DNA from: Paracyclopina nana
Taxonomy: Eukaryota > Arthropoda > Copepoda > Cyclopoida > Cyclopettidae
Length of the DNA stretch: 64,000 nucleotides
Direction: 5' to 3'
NCBI GenBank assembly: GCA_019096065.1
Contig: JAGUCH010000002.1
Span: 16,752,501 to 16,816,500, forward strand
The notes below the pieces were generated by a model, which was not told the origin of the DNA, searched no databases, and worked only from the letters and a program-made list of their open reading frames with translations. This document shows, piece by piece, positions 1 through 11,900 of the stretch (its first letter is position 1; the number at the start of each line of letters is the position of its first letter). A program made the position numbers and the translations under genes.

Positions 1-923
1 TTTTCCAAAACATGTCAACATCCTTCACCAATTGAGCCGGCATGTTGAACAGCTCCGCAGTGTTTTCGATCATGAAGGTGACAGCCTTGATGAAGAGCTG
101 GTGGTTGGACTGCAGGCAATCCGGAGCCAGCTTCCGAGGACACATGATGTGCGTGGCAAAGACGGTGGCCAGGTTGGACGAGGTCATCTTGTTGTGCTCG
201 ACGTTGTCAATGACATCTTTGAGGAGGCAAAGGAGGTCTTTGAGCAGAGCGTAGTTGGCCTCGGGAATCAAGAGGAAGAGAAGCTGCAGGCATTGAATTT
301 TCTTGGGGGAGGTTTCTTCATCAGTGCCTGGCAGCGAGGCTACCTGGCAATGCGCTCGGTAGTAGGCATCGGTCAAGAGAGGCTCAGTCAGGTCAGAGAG
401 GAAAGTCTTCAATGTGCTGGCACATTCGTGAACAGTGAAATCACCCGAGTCGAGGTCAACAGGGATGCCTTTATTGAGCCTCTCCTTCAAAATCTGGAAC
501 AGCAGCATGAGCTATTTGGCTTTATAAATAATATTGCTTTTTTTTTTGGCGTACCTGCTGTTTTTTGAGATTGCCGTGCTTTCTGAAGAGGCCTTCTGAG
601 GTGAGGTTGGACGGACGCTTAAGGTAGGAGATAATTTGAAACACTTGACACACGCCCTCCATGGTCAGGGGTGCTCCCTCCATGACTCCTTTCGCAGAGG
701 CCTTTGATTCGTGGGCAGAGCCTTTTCGCTTGGGCGTGGCCAAAGAAAAGCCTCTTTTCTTCGAGGGAGTCGCCGAGGCCGAATGCAAGTCTTGGTCGTA
801 GAGAAAACTGCAATTGCACTCGTCCGTGTTGAGATCGAGCAGAAAGGACAAGTGCATCTTGACAAGGCAGTGGAACTGATCGGGCACTAGGTGCCGCATT
901 TTGTCAACAGTCGAAGGAATCAT
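1..923 (-). CDS. RhoGAP-domain protein, ARHGAP19-like (partial, runs off the window)
   Basis: Two exons are readable: 923-555 (123 codons, donor GT at 554) and 511-1 (acceptor AG just before, phase 0), continuing past base 1. The joined protein has the RhoGAP landmarks in order: the arginine-finger segment SEGLFRKHGN near residue 111, FLSDLTEPLL, LQLLFLLIPEANYALLKDLL, and the NKMTSSNLATVF helix. The family speeds GTP hydrolysis by Rho GTPases; ARHGAP19 acts on RhoA in cell division. Order and spacing fit ARHGAP19 better than other RhoGAPs (inference). The start is the ATG at 923. A pyrimidine-rich acceptor (ending CTGTGTGCCAG) lies just upstream, so this exon may be internal or carry a spliced 5' UTR. 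The N-terminal part holds a Ser/Lys-rich stretch (residues about 53-85) of low complexity. The rest of the domain and the C-terminus lie outside the window. Confidence 0.8.
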
Positions 924-1988
924 TTTTGAAGCTGGCACACAGGTAAAAGGGATTCACTTGCTATAACGTCATTTCAAGTCCGTCCTTGCAGCCGAGAGCC
1001 GCTGACTTTTGAAAATTGCCACTTTGACGGTTCGGAAATGAGGCCAAGCCGATTCCGAATTTGACTAAAATTTTCTAGGATAATGCGTTACTTCAACCAA
1101 TTCACTGCCCCAATCATTTGCTAATTTATGCTTTGTAATTCGCCTCAGAAATCTTACTAAAAATACTATTTGAAGTTTAAAAGCGCCTTAAATTTTCTTT
1201 ACGGGTACTTTTCACAACAGCTCCAAGACTTCCAAGTTCCAACATAACTACTAGTGATGGAACGAGCCGGAAATTTTCAGCTTGATCAAGCTTCAAGCTT
1301 TTTGAAAAGTGTTCGAGCGATCCCAAGCTTTTGAAAATTATTATCAAGCTTTTTCAAGCTCAAAATTTCACATTTCAAGCTTTTTTCAAGCTTTTCACTT
1401 TTTTAGAATTTTAACATAAAAAATGGCAATTAGTCACCAGATTTGAATAAATTACTCGAAAAGCGCAAATAATGACAGATATAGCTTTAACTTAGATTTA
1501 AGTTCTCCCTCAAGTATTAGTTAATTTTAAAATCATGCCCTTTTTGTTTTGATTAAAAATGGATTAAGTTTTTTTTGGGTGTCAAGCTTTTTCAAGCTTT
1601 GCATTTTGGGGTTTCAAGCTTTTTCAAGCTTTTCAAAATTTGGTTCGAGCGATCCCAAGCTTTTTGCTTATGTAGCTCAAGCTGGGTTTCAGCTTCAAGC
1701 TTTCAAGCCAAGCTGAAACTCGTTCCATCACTAATAACTACCATCTAGTCAGAAGACACTACATAGCAAGTACAAGTAGCAAGTACATTTCTCGCCAAGC
1801 GTTGAACTACAAAAACCCGAGACGCAATTACCGATTACTTTAGACTCTGAGTTAACGAACTTCGATTAGACGAGAAAATTATTAAACGATTTTGCCTGGT
1901 GTTTTCATTGGTTGACGACTGTCGATTTGACGAGAAAATAAATTCAACGATTTATATTTATAGTTTTCGTTTTTATTCATAAGTTATC
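924..1988. other. Intergenic region, no gene seen
   Basis: AT-rich sequence between the RhoGAP gene and the histone H1 3' end. It holds one small transposon (1252-1733). No coding exon or RNA gene was seen elsewhere in it. Confidence 0.6.
1252..1733 (+). mobile_element. hAT-type MITE, copy 1 (482 bp)
   Basis: Bounded by perfect 15-bp terminal inverted repeats (TAGTGATGGAACGAG and its complement). It is flanked by an exact 8-bp direct repeat ATAACTAC at 1244-1251 and 1734-1741. An 8-bp target duplication and TAGTG-like ends are hallmarks of the hAT superfamily. There is no transposase. The interior is made of repeated CAAGCTTTTTCAAGC words that are themselves palindromic. A second copy lies at 38487-38966. 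Confidence 0.88.
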
Positions 1989-1994
1989 TTTATT
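1989..1994 (-). terminator. Candidate poly(A) signal of histone H1
   Basis: AATAAA on the minus strand, about 200 nt past the H1 stop codon. No GGCTCTTTTCAGAGCC-like histone stem-loop is seen between the stop and this site, so the mRNA is probably polyadenylated. Confidence 0.5.
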
Positions 1995-2191
1995 ATTTTT
2001 TCTTTACTTTTGTTCAAGGTAGCATTTTTTTTCATAGCGTCAAGACTCGAGAGGCAAAAACCAGAATACTGAAAGACATGTGCTGATCAGTCCTGCTCAG
2101 CATATGCGGTAAACTATAGAAGAATTTCTCTGTACAGTTTCAAATACAGCAGTAGTAATAGTACAAATGATGAGAACAGATCATGCGGAAA

Positions 2192-2839
2192 TTACTTCTT
2201 GGCCGCTGCCGCCTTCTTTGCTGGCGACTTCTTGGCTGCCTTGGGCTTCTTGACGGCGGCTGCCTTCTTGGCGGGGCTCTTTGGCTTCTTGGCAGCGACG
2301 GCCTTGGGCTTGGCAGGTGCCTTGGCCTTCTTGGCTTCTTTGGTGGCCTTCTTGGCGGGCGACTTCTTGGCAACCTTGGCCTTCTTCTCTCCCGCAGCCT
2401 TCTTTGGCGTCTTGGCCTTGGCGGCCTTCTTCTCTCCGGCGGGCTTCTTGACGGCCTTAGTCTTGGCCGCCTTGGCCTTGGGAGCGGCCTTCTCGGCGAG
2501 ACGGAATGATCCGGTGACGCCGGTTCCCTTGACGTTCTTCAAAGCTCCGGAAGCGAGTCCGTTCCTGAGAGCGACCTTCAGTCTGGAGTTGACCTGCTTC
2601 GGGTCGCTGCCAAGGGTGTAGTTGGCCATGATGTACTTGAGCACGGCTTGCCTGGAGGATCCGGTGCGGTCCTTGAGGGCGGCGATGGCAGCGGCGGCCA
2701 TCTTGGCATAAGTGGGGTGGGTGGCGGCGGCCTTTTTGGGCTTGGCTGCGGACGCGGCCTTCTTGGGCTTGGCGGCCTTGGGAGCCTTGGCGGCCTTGGG
2801 GGTGGCGGGTGCGGCGGCGGGTGCAACGTCGGCGGTCAT
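2192..2839 (-). CDS. Linker histone H1
   Basis: Single-exon 215-residue protein, typical of H1. The N-terminal tail is Ala/Pro/Lys-rich. A winged-helix globular domain spans residues about 40-115 (THPTYAKMAAAAIAALKDR, SSRQAVLKYIMANY, LRNGLASGALKNVKGTG, GSFRL). A long Lys/Ala/Pro tail with SPAKK and TPKK motifs runs to the C-terminus; such motifs are usual CDK sites in H1. It binds linker DNA at the nucleosome dyad and compacts chromatin. The start is the only sensible ATG, about 95 bp downstream of a TATA box. No core histone genes are nearby, and the 3' end lacks the replication-dependent stem-loop, so it is likely a poly(A)-type (replacement or orphan) H1. The opposite-strand open frames here are compositional shadows. 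Confidence 0.95.
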   Translation of the reverse strand: MTADVAPAAAPATPKAAKAPKAAKPKKAASAAKPKKAAATHPTYAKMAAAAIAALKDRTGSSRQAVLKYIMANYTLGSDPKQVNSRLKVALRNGLASGALKNVKGTGVTGSFRLAEKAAPKAKAAKTKAVKKPAGEKKAAKAKTPKKAAGEKKAKVAKKSPAKKATKEAKKAKAPAKPKAVAAKKPKSPAKKAAAVKKPKAAKKSPAKKAAAAKK

Positions 2840-2930
2840 TTTTGAATTTGTTGTGGCTTGTTTATATTATTGGCTTGACAGATCGGTGTGTGCGCTTCGG
2901 TGTCAATTGCGCGAGTGGCGCATGCAGCGC

Positions 2931-2938
2931 TTTATATA
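2931..2938 (-). promoter_or_regulatory. TATA box of histone H1
   Basis: TATATAAA on the minus strand, about 92 bp upstream of the H1 ATG. This places transcription start near 2900-2910 with a short 5' UTR. Confidence 0.7.
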
Positions 2939-5088
2939 CTCGAGCGCCGGAGGTGAAAGAAACGGGTTTCGCGAGAGAAATCTACCATACTTATGTTGCC
3001 TGCAAATTCACGATTTGTGTTTCTTGCTCGACGTTTCGGCCTCCCTATCTCGCAGTCCCCTTGACCAATTGTCACCTTTTCCTCACCGACGGCTCGCCAA
3101 CATTCAGGCCTTCATTTTCAATACCCTTTTATGCCACGCTCAAATCCTCCAGGCACGAAATCAGCTCGATTCCGTCCGATTCTGGGCGACTCGACGTCGA
3201 TGACTTTCGGAAAATGCGTCATTTCTCAGCGAGTGGGCCACCATTCGCGTCGGTTGAGGGTGGCATTTCCTCGGCAGGATGTGGCCTTTGCAACGAGGCC
3301 AAGTTGGCCGAAATCCGTCTGGCCTTTGCGGAGCTAGAGGCCGAAATGTGCGAGCCAAGAAACACAAAATTCTCGCCCGGAATCGTTGATGACCTTATTT
3401 TGTGGATCGCTTTAAAAACTTCGAGGCCGTTTCGGGGCCGCGCCACGCCACCCACAGACCCCGTGGGGGGCTCAAATGAAAGCCTTCGACCCAGCCCTTC
3501 ATTTGGTGGCCTTCAAAGCATTCCTTTCGGCCTGGATGCGTGGGGAAAAGGCTCCGAAAATGAACTACAATGGAGGCAAGGTGGCGGTGATCAACATCAG
3601 CTGCCAGATCGCGGACAAAGCTTTTTTGAAGCGAATTTCTTGGCCTTTTTTCGCATAACGAGGGCCATATTTGCCGGCTCAAAAAGGCCAAATGGCATTC
3701 TGGGAATGATTGGAAGCATTTGCTTTAGTGAATTTTTCCTGTTTGGCCGCCGTAAAATGAGTAATTTTGAATTTTCGTTCACTGCTAAACTGGCGCGTAG
3801 CACAGCGAAAGCCTGGCCCAATGTTCAAGCATAGCACTGATATTCAAGACTTTTTAGGTTGATATCAGCATCTAATGGCACGTTGGCCTTAACCAGTCCA
3901 AGTTTGCCTTCAGTGGGCAGATTTTGGGCCTTTTATCGGCCTGTAAAAGTGGCCAATTGTAAAGCTGAACCAGAGTACTTGCTTGTGTACTCTTCTGCAT
4001 TGCATAAAGAGCGATTCAGTTTTTCGATAAATTGCTCAAGACTCTCTCAAAAAGCAGTTGGAATTATTGGATGAAGTCTCCACGCATCAAGTCAAGATGT
4101 TGATAATGTTATCACTGTTTTCAGCCTAAAATATGCCAAAAATGATGGCCTTGACAGGATGATCTGAAGAAAGGCCTTGACTATCAAGCTGTATGAGATC
4201 AGGTGAAAGTTCAAAAAAAGGTGATCAATACTAATCGTTCGTGTGATTGCATTTAAGTTATGCTAAGGACAAGATGGCCACACTTCCTTTTTTAAGTAGC
4301 CTACTTACTAAACTATAGAGTAATAGCATAGCCTGCTCATTGAATGCAGGGCAGGCCAACCCTGCTGCTTATTCCAGTGCGGTAGCTGAACATTCAATGT
4401 AGGCATTACACGGATTAGCCAAATATGCTTCCACGATCAATGACGTTGTTCCTAATTATTATTACAAAATTCAATATGAAGAAGCCAGACTCACTTTTAG
4501 CAGCTTTCAAAACCAGTTTTGAGCTTGACCAGTTCCCCAAACAAAAGCTGGATTCTTTAAGGAAATTATGGAGATTACTCACCTTTCATTGCTTTAGCTT
4601 TTTGCTTCTCTGTTCAATTTCTAGGGCAACTTATTAGTAGGTTGGTTCAGTAACTTGGAAGAATGTTATTGCTCAGCTTCATGAACTCATAAAGTAATAC
4701 ATATTGAGCTAGACATAATCAATGTCTGTACAAAAGGTAAACTTTAAAAGCGGTTTTTTGATTGTGCAAATAATAGGTCTTGACAAAGTAGCAAAAAAGT
4801 AAAGAACTATAGCAAAAATAAACTAAACGTAAATAAGCAGTCAACTTAAAGGTTAAACTTAAAGAGTTTTGCGTGGTACATTTTTTAAGGACCTTCAAAA
4901 GAGCCAATTGTGACGTTTTAGGCCACAATGCAGTACGTTTTTAAATAGCCCGTTCATACTAGAACTCTAGAAGATAACTACAAATAATCTATGCTTTTGA
5001 GTGAACTCAATTTCGGCGTGAGTACAAGAGCTGGTTCAGGTATGTGCCTTCCTTATGCATAAGTATTTTTGACTTTTTGTTTATAGTG
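2939..5088. other. Non-coding spacer, GGCC-rich in its first half
   Basis: About 3000-4200 has a notably high density of GGCC words, often within TTGGCC or GGCCTT, and is less AT-rich than the DNA after it. No exon with family resemblance was found. The remainder is AT-rich, with nothing recognised. Confidence 0.5.
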
Positions 5089-5097
5089 CTCTAGTGG

Positions 5098-5722
5098 ATT
5101 GTACTGTTCAAATTCGAATCCGCAAAATATGGAAAGGTAAAAGTTCGAATAGTGAAATTTCGATCCGCAAAACTTCGAATAGTAAAGATTGACTAAATGA
5201 CTAAAGAAATCTTGGAAATATTTCGTAAAATATTTTTAACACACCAAAAAAGTCTGAAAATAATAAAATTGGGTACATCTTGGTACATGACAGTTGAGCA
5301 CGCTAATTGAATTTCTTGCCTTGGATAAACCAGTGTCAGCAGTGTGAGAGTGAAAGCTTGACAAAATCCCTGAATTTCTAAAACCCTAAAAAACACCACA
5401 CCGATTTCAGTCCTGATCTTCAAAGCAGTCAAGTGACTAGTTGCAAAAAGCAACAAAAGAAAAGGAAAAATAGGGATATGAATCCTACATGGACAAATGG
5501 GAAACCACACTAAGAACTAAGTTTTGATACTATTATATTAAAACTAAATAATTAAAACTTAAATAATATTAAAACGGACCCCTTTTTTGGCTTAAGTACT
5601 GGTACCCGGACAAATCTAACATAATCTATTCAAAAAGAAAAAAGATATATAACTTTCGAACAGTCAACTATCGAACTTTCACCTATCGAACTTTTACGGA
5701 TTCGAAACTGAACAGATATACC
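5098..5722 (+). mobile_element. Foldback element A with 9-bp target duplication
   Basis: The left end reads CTGTTCAAATTCGAATCCG and the right end is its near complement (CGGATTCGAAACTGAACAG). Both arms continue as short repeated units (AGTTCGAATAG-like, about 15 bp). The element is flanked by an exact 9-bp direct repeat CTCTAGTGG (5089-5097 and 5723-5731). Inverted arms built of short tandem units plus a 9-bp duplication fit Foldback or Mutator-like elements. No coding capacity was seen. Confidence 0.75.
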
Positions 5723-5731
5723 CTCTAGTGG

Positions 5732-7192
5732 GGTAGCGTAACGGCTGACGCACGGGTCAGCTGATCTCAGCTGCGGACACGCGCTGAGCACAAGCAAAAC
5801 AAAGTCAGCAAACGAGTTTTAAAGCTTGAGCAGGCGTCGAAGTGTAGTGAAAAAAGGAAGAGCTGTTGCACAACGTGATTTGAAAACCAAGGTAAGAGAA
5901 TTAGAACCGTTTCTAGAAATTGCTCAGGATTCATAGAGTAATTCACTATTTAGGCATTTTTATTGGTTTAATGGGTCATTGGTTTTTTGGGCATCTTTGT
6001 GTTCTTTCAATTAATATTTCATCTTCCTTAAAATTAATAGAGTCAGTTTGGAGCTTCTTTTGCTGGCAGGAAACAGTCTTCCCAACGACTTTCTTCTTCT
6101 TCGCAGCAAAAATGGCCATGAATTTGGCGAGAAATGTTTTCGGAACATTTTCTTATGCATCCACGCAACCTCTCAACTCGCTGAGTCGCTCGGCATTTTT
6201 TACAGCTTGAAGCGAAGCTTTGACAGATTTGGCTGGCCATCATTTGAGTGATGATGCATGGGTGAAAAGGTCCATTTTTTCAAAAAATGAGATCTTGATC
6301 TTGAAAGCAATTTCCTTTTCAAAATGGTTGCGCAAAACTGGCACAGCAACCAGCAAGCAAGCTTAGCAAGGCAATGAATCAACTTATGTAATGTGCGCAT
6401 TGCATTTGCCCTTCGAGCTAAACGCGTCTTTTCCATATTTTCGCACGATTGCCGACTCTTTGAAAATTGACATTCTTTGCACACACTCACTTCGCAAATG
6501 CTACTTGAGAAATCATAGCCTGGTTGATGGTGCCACTTAAGGAATGGGCAAAATTACCAGAATTGGTTTTTTTCGCCAGTTTACGCATTTTGGCATTTCT
6601 GACAATCGAATGGCTAAAATAAGAGCTGATTTTGAAATTTATCATGCTAGATGGCGCCACTGCAAGGTAGTACAGCTGTTTACGCATGAAGCTTTGAAGA
6701 AAAAGTGTGAAAAAAATATTTTAAGGTTACGCACTCAAAAGCTGCTAAAAGTTGCCAGTATTTTCATAAAACAGCCCAAATCACTAATTACGTGATGAAA
6801 AAAGTGTTTATCTGATAGCTCCATAAGAGCCAACATTATTGGTCTGATTGGTCTAAAAAAGGCGGAAAATTTCAAATTACACTGCAATTGAAGAACTTTA
6901 GCATTTTCCCGCTTTTTTCTGCCGATTGGCCTGATTTTTTTTACTAAGTAGCATGAAATGTAATATGGATCAAGCATTATTTGTCGAATTTTTGAGCAAT
7001 CATATGGGAAGGCCATTTTTTTGGCAAATTTCGAATTGCTATTTAGCTGCCTCTGTAGTGAACATACTATACGGCTTTTCACGCTAGGGTGCGCTGACTG
7101 TACTACGTAACAGACGCCATCGTTCCTTATAGATTAGCCTCCTCCGCAATTTTCCACAATAACAAACCGCAGCTCCATCTTGCGGATCATTA
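5732..7192. other. Non-coding spacer
   Basis: No gene recognised. A single CTAGATGGCGCC word, related to the repeat-borne motif described elsewhere, occurs at 6647-6658. Confidence 0.45.
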
Positions 7193-7561
7193 GCCAGTGA
7201 AGGGTCAAACTTTTTCGTTAGATGGCACTTTTTTGAGCAACTATTTTTGGAAAAACTGTCGCGCGCGATACTTGCCTCATCATTTTGAGCGGAAATTTCA
7301 ATGGCTGATTGGCCGAGCCAGGCTGGAAATATTTGGTTTCAGCAATGTCAAGCTTGAAAATTATTGTTTTATGGCTTTGAAAGAATGCCATCTTGTCTGT
7401 AGATTTTAAGTCATATTAATGACGTTTTTGAAAAGAGTACTCCAAAAGCTAAACACCTGCTAATGTTTGGGTCATCTATGTAGCGCTGCCATGTCCAATG
7501 TACTTGCTCAAGTTGCCGGGCTAGATGGCGCTGCGAATCTAGCAACTTTACGCCTTCGCCT
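7193..7561 (+). mobile_element. TA-MITE copy 1a
   Basis: Member of a roughly 370-bp family with AGGCAAAGG-like inverted ends inserted at TA dinucleotides. This copy is in plus orientation, starts GCCAGTGAAGGG and ends with CGCCTTCGCCT. It carries a TAGATGGCAC word near the left end and GGCTAGATGGCGCTGCG near the right end. It is joined tail-to-tail with copy 1b across TATA. Confidence 0.8.
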
Positions 7562-7565
7562 TATA

Positions 7566-7944
7566 AGCCAAAGGCGTAAAGTCGCTAGATTCCATGCGCC
7601 ATCTAGCCCGGCAACTTTGCCCAGTACATTTGACATGGCTACACTACATAGGAGATCACTAATGGGCTATTTTTTTGGCTTTTGGTGCACTAATTCTGAA
7701 AACTTTATTAATATGACATAATCTACGGATAAAATGGCACCCTTTCAAGCCATGAAACCATCTTCAACTCACACAACTTTTCAAGCTTTTCATTACTGAA
7801 ACCAATTTTTTCTAACCTCGCTCCGCTTATCAGCCAATGAAATTGCCGCTCGTGATCACGTGACAAGTTTCGCGCGCGACAGTTTTTCCAAATATACTTG
7901 CCCTAAAAGCGCCATCTAGCGAAAAGTTTGTCCCTCCAATGGCT
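7566..7944 (-). mobile_element. TA-MITE copy 1b (inverted partner of 1a)
   Basis: Minus-orientation copy that starts AGCCAAAGGCG and ends CAATGGCT before TA. Together with 1a it forms a roughly 750-bp inverted repeat able to fold into a long hairpin. Confidence 0.8.
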
Positions 7945-10565
7945 TATTGCTGCACATGTATGGTATTTGTTTATTTGGCTACTTTTGAAGCAAGCTAAGG
8001 TCCAACGAGAAGCAGTCCAAGTTTTTCTTTTGAAGGCAGCATCTGGCTTATCCCATAACTTATTGCAAGGTTAGCTAGATTAGCTTTAAGCGATTGTTTA
8101 GAATTCATCTGGATTAGCTTATCAGAAAAAGGCTCCCTGCTGCGAAGGGCGGTGGTTCCTTGATGATAACACATTTTTTCGCACTATATACAGCTATTAG
8201 CATGCTTTCAAAGTCTCAAAGCAATTTGCTAAGCACATAATAATGCCATTGTTTCTCTACCGTGATGATGAATTGAATTTTTTCAGTAATTGTTGCTTTG
8301 TGCTTGACCAGCTCTTGATGAAGTCCTTAGGTGAAATTGTTTTATCATCCGGAGGAAAAAACGAATCACGAGGGCATTTTCTTTTTTGCGGCAAAAAATG
8401 CTCACTTTTTTCTCGCGATGACTGCATAATTAAATATCCATCTAATTTGGCCTGCAAACGAGCTCGAAGATGTTTTTGCAACCCTGGCTCGAATATTTAT
8501 AATGGAATGATTTGGAGGGCAAAAAGGAGCTCGTGATGCCATTTTCACCTCTCGTTATTCGACCTTCCGGATTCGTTACCTCCGCTTACGAGAGTAAAAA
8601 AGGACTCTTCAACGAAAACGACATCAATCTGGTTAGCATATCTTCTTCTTCATGCATTTCTAGTTGTCAGCAGCTCATCTCTCAAGCTGTGTAATTGCGC
8701 TAATGAGTAAAGTCGGAAATGAGATCAGGAGAAAAAAAACCTCGAAATGCGCGTAGCTCATTTCCAAGTTCATTTTTAAACAATCTAGGCCCGCGCGCTG
8801 TCAGTTACTTCATCATCGTAAATTCCGAGAGGATATCTATATGTATTCGCGGCCTTGCTTAGTTAGGCATTTCTTCCACTCTGAAAAGAGTGCAAGTTGT
8901 ATAGACAACCGTGTCGAAACAAAGGCATGCCATCTACCGACATTTTTGCAGAAACACTTGGGAGTTGAGCTCAAAATCAAGCCACTTTCTTTAATATTTA
9001 TGAAAGGCTACTTTTATTTTGCTTATGTTTGGCATCTGAACAGTTTGATATTAGGTATCTTAATGTCATGAAATATTTAAAAACCATGAAGCAATCCTTA
9101 AAAAAGTTTGATGGCACTTATTTGCTTGGCTCTTTACTTTGAACTATTCGCTAAAACTCAGCTTTTGTCTCAAGCAGTGTCAGCCGAAAATCCCAGCTGT
9201 TGCCCAAAAAGGCCGCTGGGGGCGCTCTACATCATTCTTATTGGTATGATGCTGGTCTGTATAGAGGAAGCCGAGCTATGCTTTATGATTTGAGTTTGAC
9301 AGATTATTGCCCGGAATCGGAATCATCATGATTGCGTAAAACTCTTGCGCCCACGTGAAAAGGCAGAAATCGAGATGTTTTCTGGGGCTGAAAATCAACG
9401 AGATCACCGATCCTCGCCTCGAAGGTCAGCAATAATAGTGCTGCTAATTGCATTTCTTCAGCCCCAAATGATCTGGAAAACAAAGCCATTAAAAGTAGTC
9501 TTCCTCCCCTTGACTTTAACAAAAATCTCGTGGTTAGCCAAGCTAAACGATTTCTCTGAACCGAGCCATGAATGCGACTCTTCATTTTTTTACCTACGCG
9601 AAATTCCGCATTCATCAGCAGTGTGTGAATTTAAGCCTAATCAGAAAGATCCGCCAACCGAGCCAAATTATATTATATCATCAATTCCATAATTCCCCAG
9701 TAGCCTCCAATATGGCCAAATCATGTCAGTTTACATACAACATGGTTTTTTCACACATTTTTATATTTTTCTCTATTTTTCAATTTTGTCTGGTTTTCAA
9801 AAGTAATTGTTTTGTCTAAACTTAGAGAGTTTTGTGCAACTGAGCAGATATTTATTTTAACTGAGATTGCAAAACTTATATTTTTCGTGAAATGGCAGAT
9901 ATTTCTTGAAATGAAATATAAGGTAATTGGCAAATGAACTCCCATTTTCTAAAGAACTCACATTGCAGTAATTAACAATTTTGAGGCAAGAAAACTGCCA
10001 AAATGCCAGAAATCAGATTTTTAAATTTTTTGGGGGGAATTTCTTGTTAGTATTTGTTTTTTTGTCTCCAAATGGAAGTGTATAAAATGGGCTAGCTCCA
10101 AACAAATGAAAAAGCTCATTTACACTAATTTACACCATGATGTCATCATGTCAGCTCTTTGCTCCAAGGAATCACTCAGCTGTGTGCTTTTTACTCTTTT
10201 TAAGGTCAACTTGCCCAGTTGGTGTCACATGAGTCAGATGGTAATCGATGTGTTTCTTTGTGATTCAAAAGCTAGCTGGCTTCCTGGTCTGAAGTTTCAA
10301 TGGGCGCGCATGTCACACACTCAAATGTTTGGGTGATCTCGAAGGTCAAATGGTTCTTTTCACTGCTGCTGCAGATGCTTTAAAAATGTATCCTTGAATT
10401 GACAGCCTTTCTTTGGTCACTGAACGTTGCTCTCTCTCTCTCTTTTGCTGGCCTTGTAAAATCCTGATTTTGTTGCCTGAAGGGAAAACCCCAATCATGA
10501 TTCCCCTTCTTCCAATGAAGTCTTCTTGAGCACTTGCATGTGATTTGTGACGGCTAGCCATGTTA

Positions 10566-10735
10566 GGGCGTTCCCATATTGGCTGGTTAGTCAAGTGAAG
10601 TGAGGAGAAAAGTTACGCTTGCTTCAGTTCCGTTCTCAGATATTTATGTAGGTACATCCTAACTTCGCTTAATTATATAATAACCCGCTTGCTTGCGAAG
10701 TTAAGTTAGGTTGTCAAACTGAACTTTGCTAACAA
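10566..10735 (+). mobile_element. Truncated copy of the TTA-type MITE
   Basis: Starts GGGCGTTCCCATATTGGCTGG like the two full copies and runs about 170 bp before similarity ends. The word AGCCATGTTAGGGCG occurs at its start and again at the start of the adjacent full copy, suggesting a local tandem duplication. Confidence 0.6.
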
Positions 10736-10749
10736 AAAAAGCCATGTTA

Positions 10750-11131
10750 GGGCGTTCCCATATTGACTGGTTAGTCAAGCTAAGCTAGGAGAAAAGTTAC
10801 GCTTACTTCAGCTCCGCTCTCAGAAATTTATGAAAGTCGATCTTAACCTCGCTTAATTTTTTGTAGTACCCGCTTGCTTGCTACATTAAGTTAGGTTGCT
10901 GAGCTGAACTTAAAGTGTTCGCTGAGTAGCAACTGAAGCTTGCTTGATTTAGATAAGCTAAGTTAGCTCATCAGCCGCTGATATCAAATGTATTGGCGCG
11001 TCAGCATAGCAGCCACCTTAACTCAGCTAAAACCAACTAAAGTCAGCTCGAAAGAGCTGAACTTAGCCAATCGAGTAAGGTTACTGTTTCAGCAAGGTAA
11101 CTCAACTGAAAGTTCGAATATGCGATCGCCC
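10750..11131 (+). mobile_element. TTA-type MITE (PIF/Harbinger-like), full copy 1
   Basis: 382 bp. The ends GGGCGTTCCCATATT and the complement of AATATGCGATCGCCC form an imperfect inverted repeat of about 15 bp. Flanking TTA is duplicated (10747-10749 and 11132-11134). A 3-bp TTA duplication with GGG-type ends fits PIF/Harbinger derivatives (inference). No transposase. Confidence 0.65.
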
Positions 11132-11547
11132 TTATAGTTTCGCCCATAGCCACTTTTGAAGGCTGCAGCTCAGCATGATCTCTCAGCAAGATTGAGTGTC
11201 CGGTCTCGATTATAAATCTCTTGTTGCAGTTGTCCAAATCCTGACCTCCTTGAAAGAAGTGCACCAGTGTTGCCAGATGACCCTATGCGATGATGGGGCA
11301 ATAATAATGGCAGTAATAATTATGGGGAGAGCGTTATAGCAATTAACCTTGCATGCGAGCACTTATCTATCGGCAAGGTTAAGTAATGCACCCAGAAAAG
11401 GGCTGTTGAAGTGGTGTGCAATGGGCATTTGACCGGCACGATGATAAGAGAATCAAGGTTAACTAATTAGGCGTCCGAGGCGGGGAGCCGTGCAACAGCG
11501 TCCCAGATTATTCGAGCAGGCGCCAAAATTACCAAGTTATTAAGTAT

Positions 11548-11900
11548 AAGTCATTAGAGGGACAAACTTTCTCAATAGATGGCGCTTTTTGAGCGGGTGA
11601 TTTTATAGAAACTGTGAAATGCAAAACTTGTCACGTGATTACGATATGAAATTTGATTGGCTGATACGCGGAGCTAGGCTGGAAAAATTTGGTTTCAACA
11701 ATGAAAAGCTTGAACTTTTGGACATATCAAAAAATGTTATATGCCATGAAAGTGTGCCATTTCACATGAATGAAGTTTTCGGCTTTAGTTCTCCAAATGC
11801 CTATTTTTGAGCGTTAATGTAGCGCAGCTATTTCAAATGTATGTAATCAAGTTTCTTGGCTAGATGGCGCTGCGAATCTAGCGACTTTGCGCCTTTGCCT
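11548..11900 (+). mobile_element. TA-MITE copy 2
   Basis: Same family as 7193-7561: GAGGGACAAACTTT with AATAGATGGCGCTTTT at the left, and GGCTAGATGGCGCTGCG followed by GCGCCTTTGCCT|TA at the right. Confidence 0.8.

Noticed and set aside
2809-3834. A 341-codon open frame on the plus strand
   Set aside because: It starts antisense to the H1 N-terminus, runs through the H1 promoter, has no family resemblance and has irregular composition. It is probably open by chance in GGCC-rich, stop-poor DNA.
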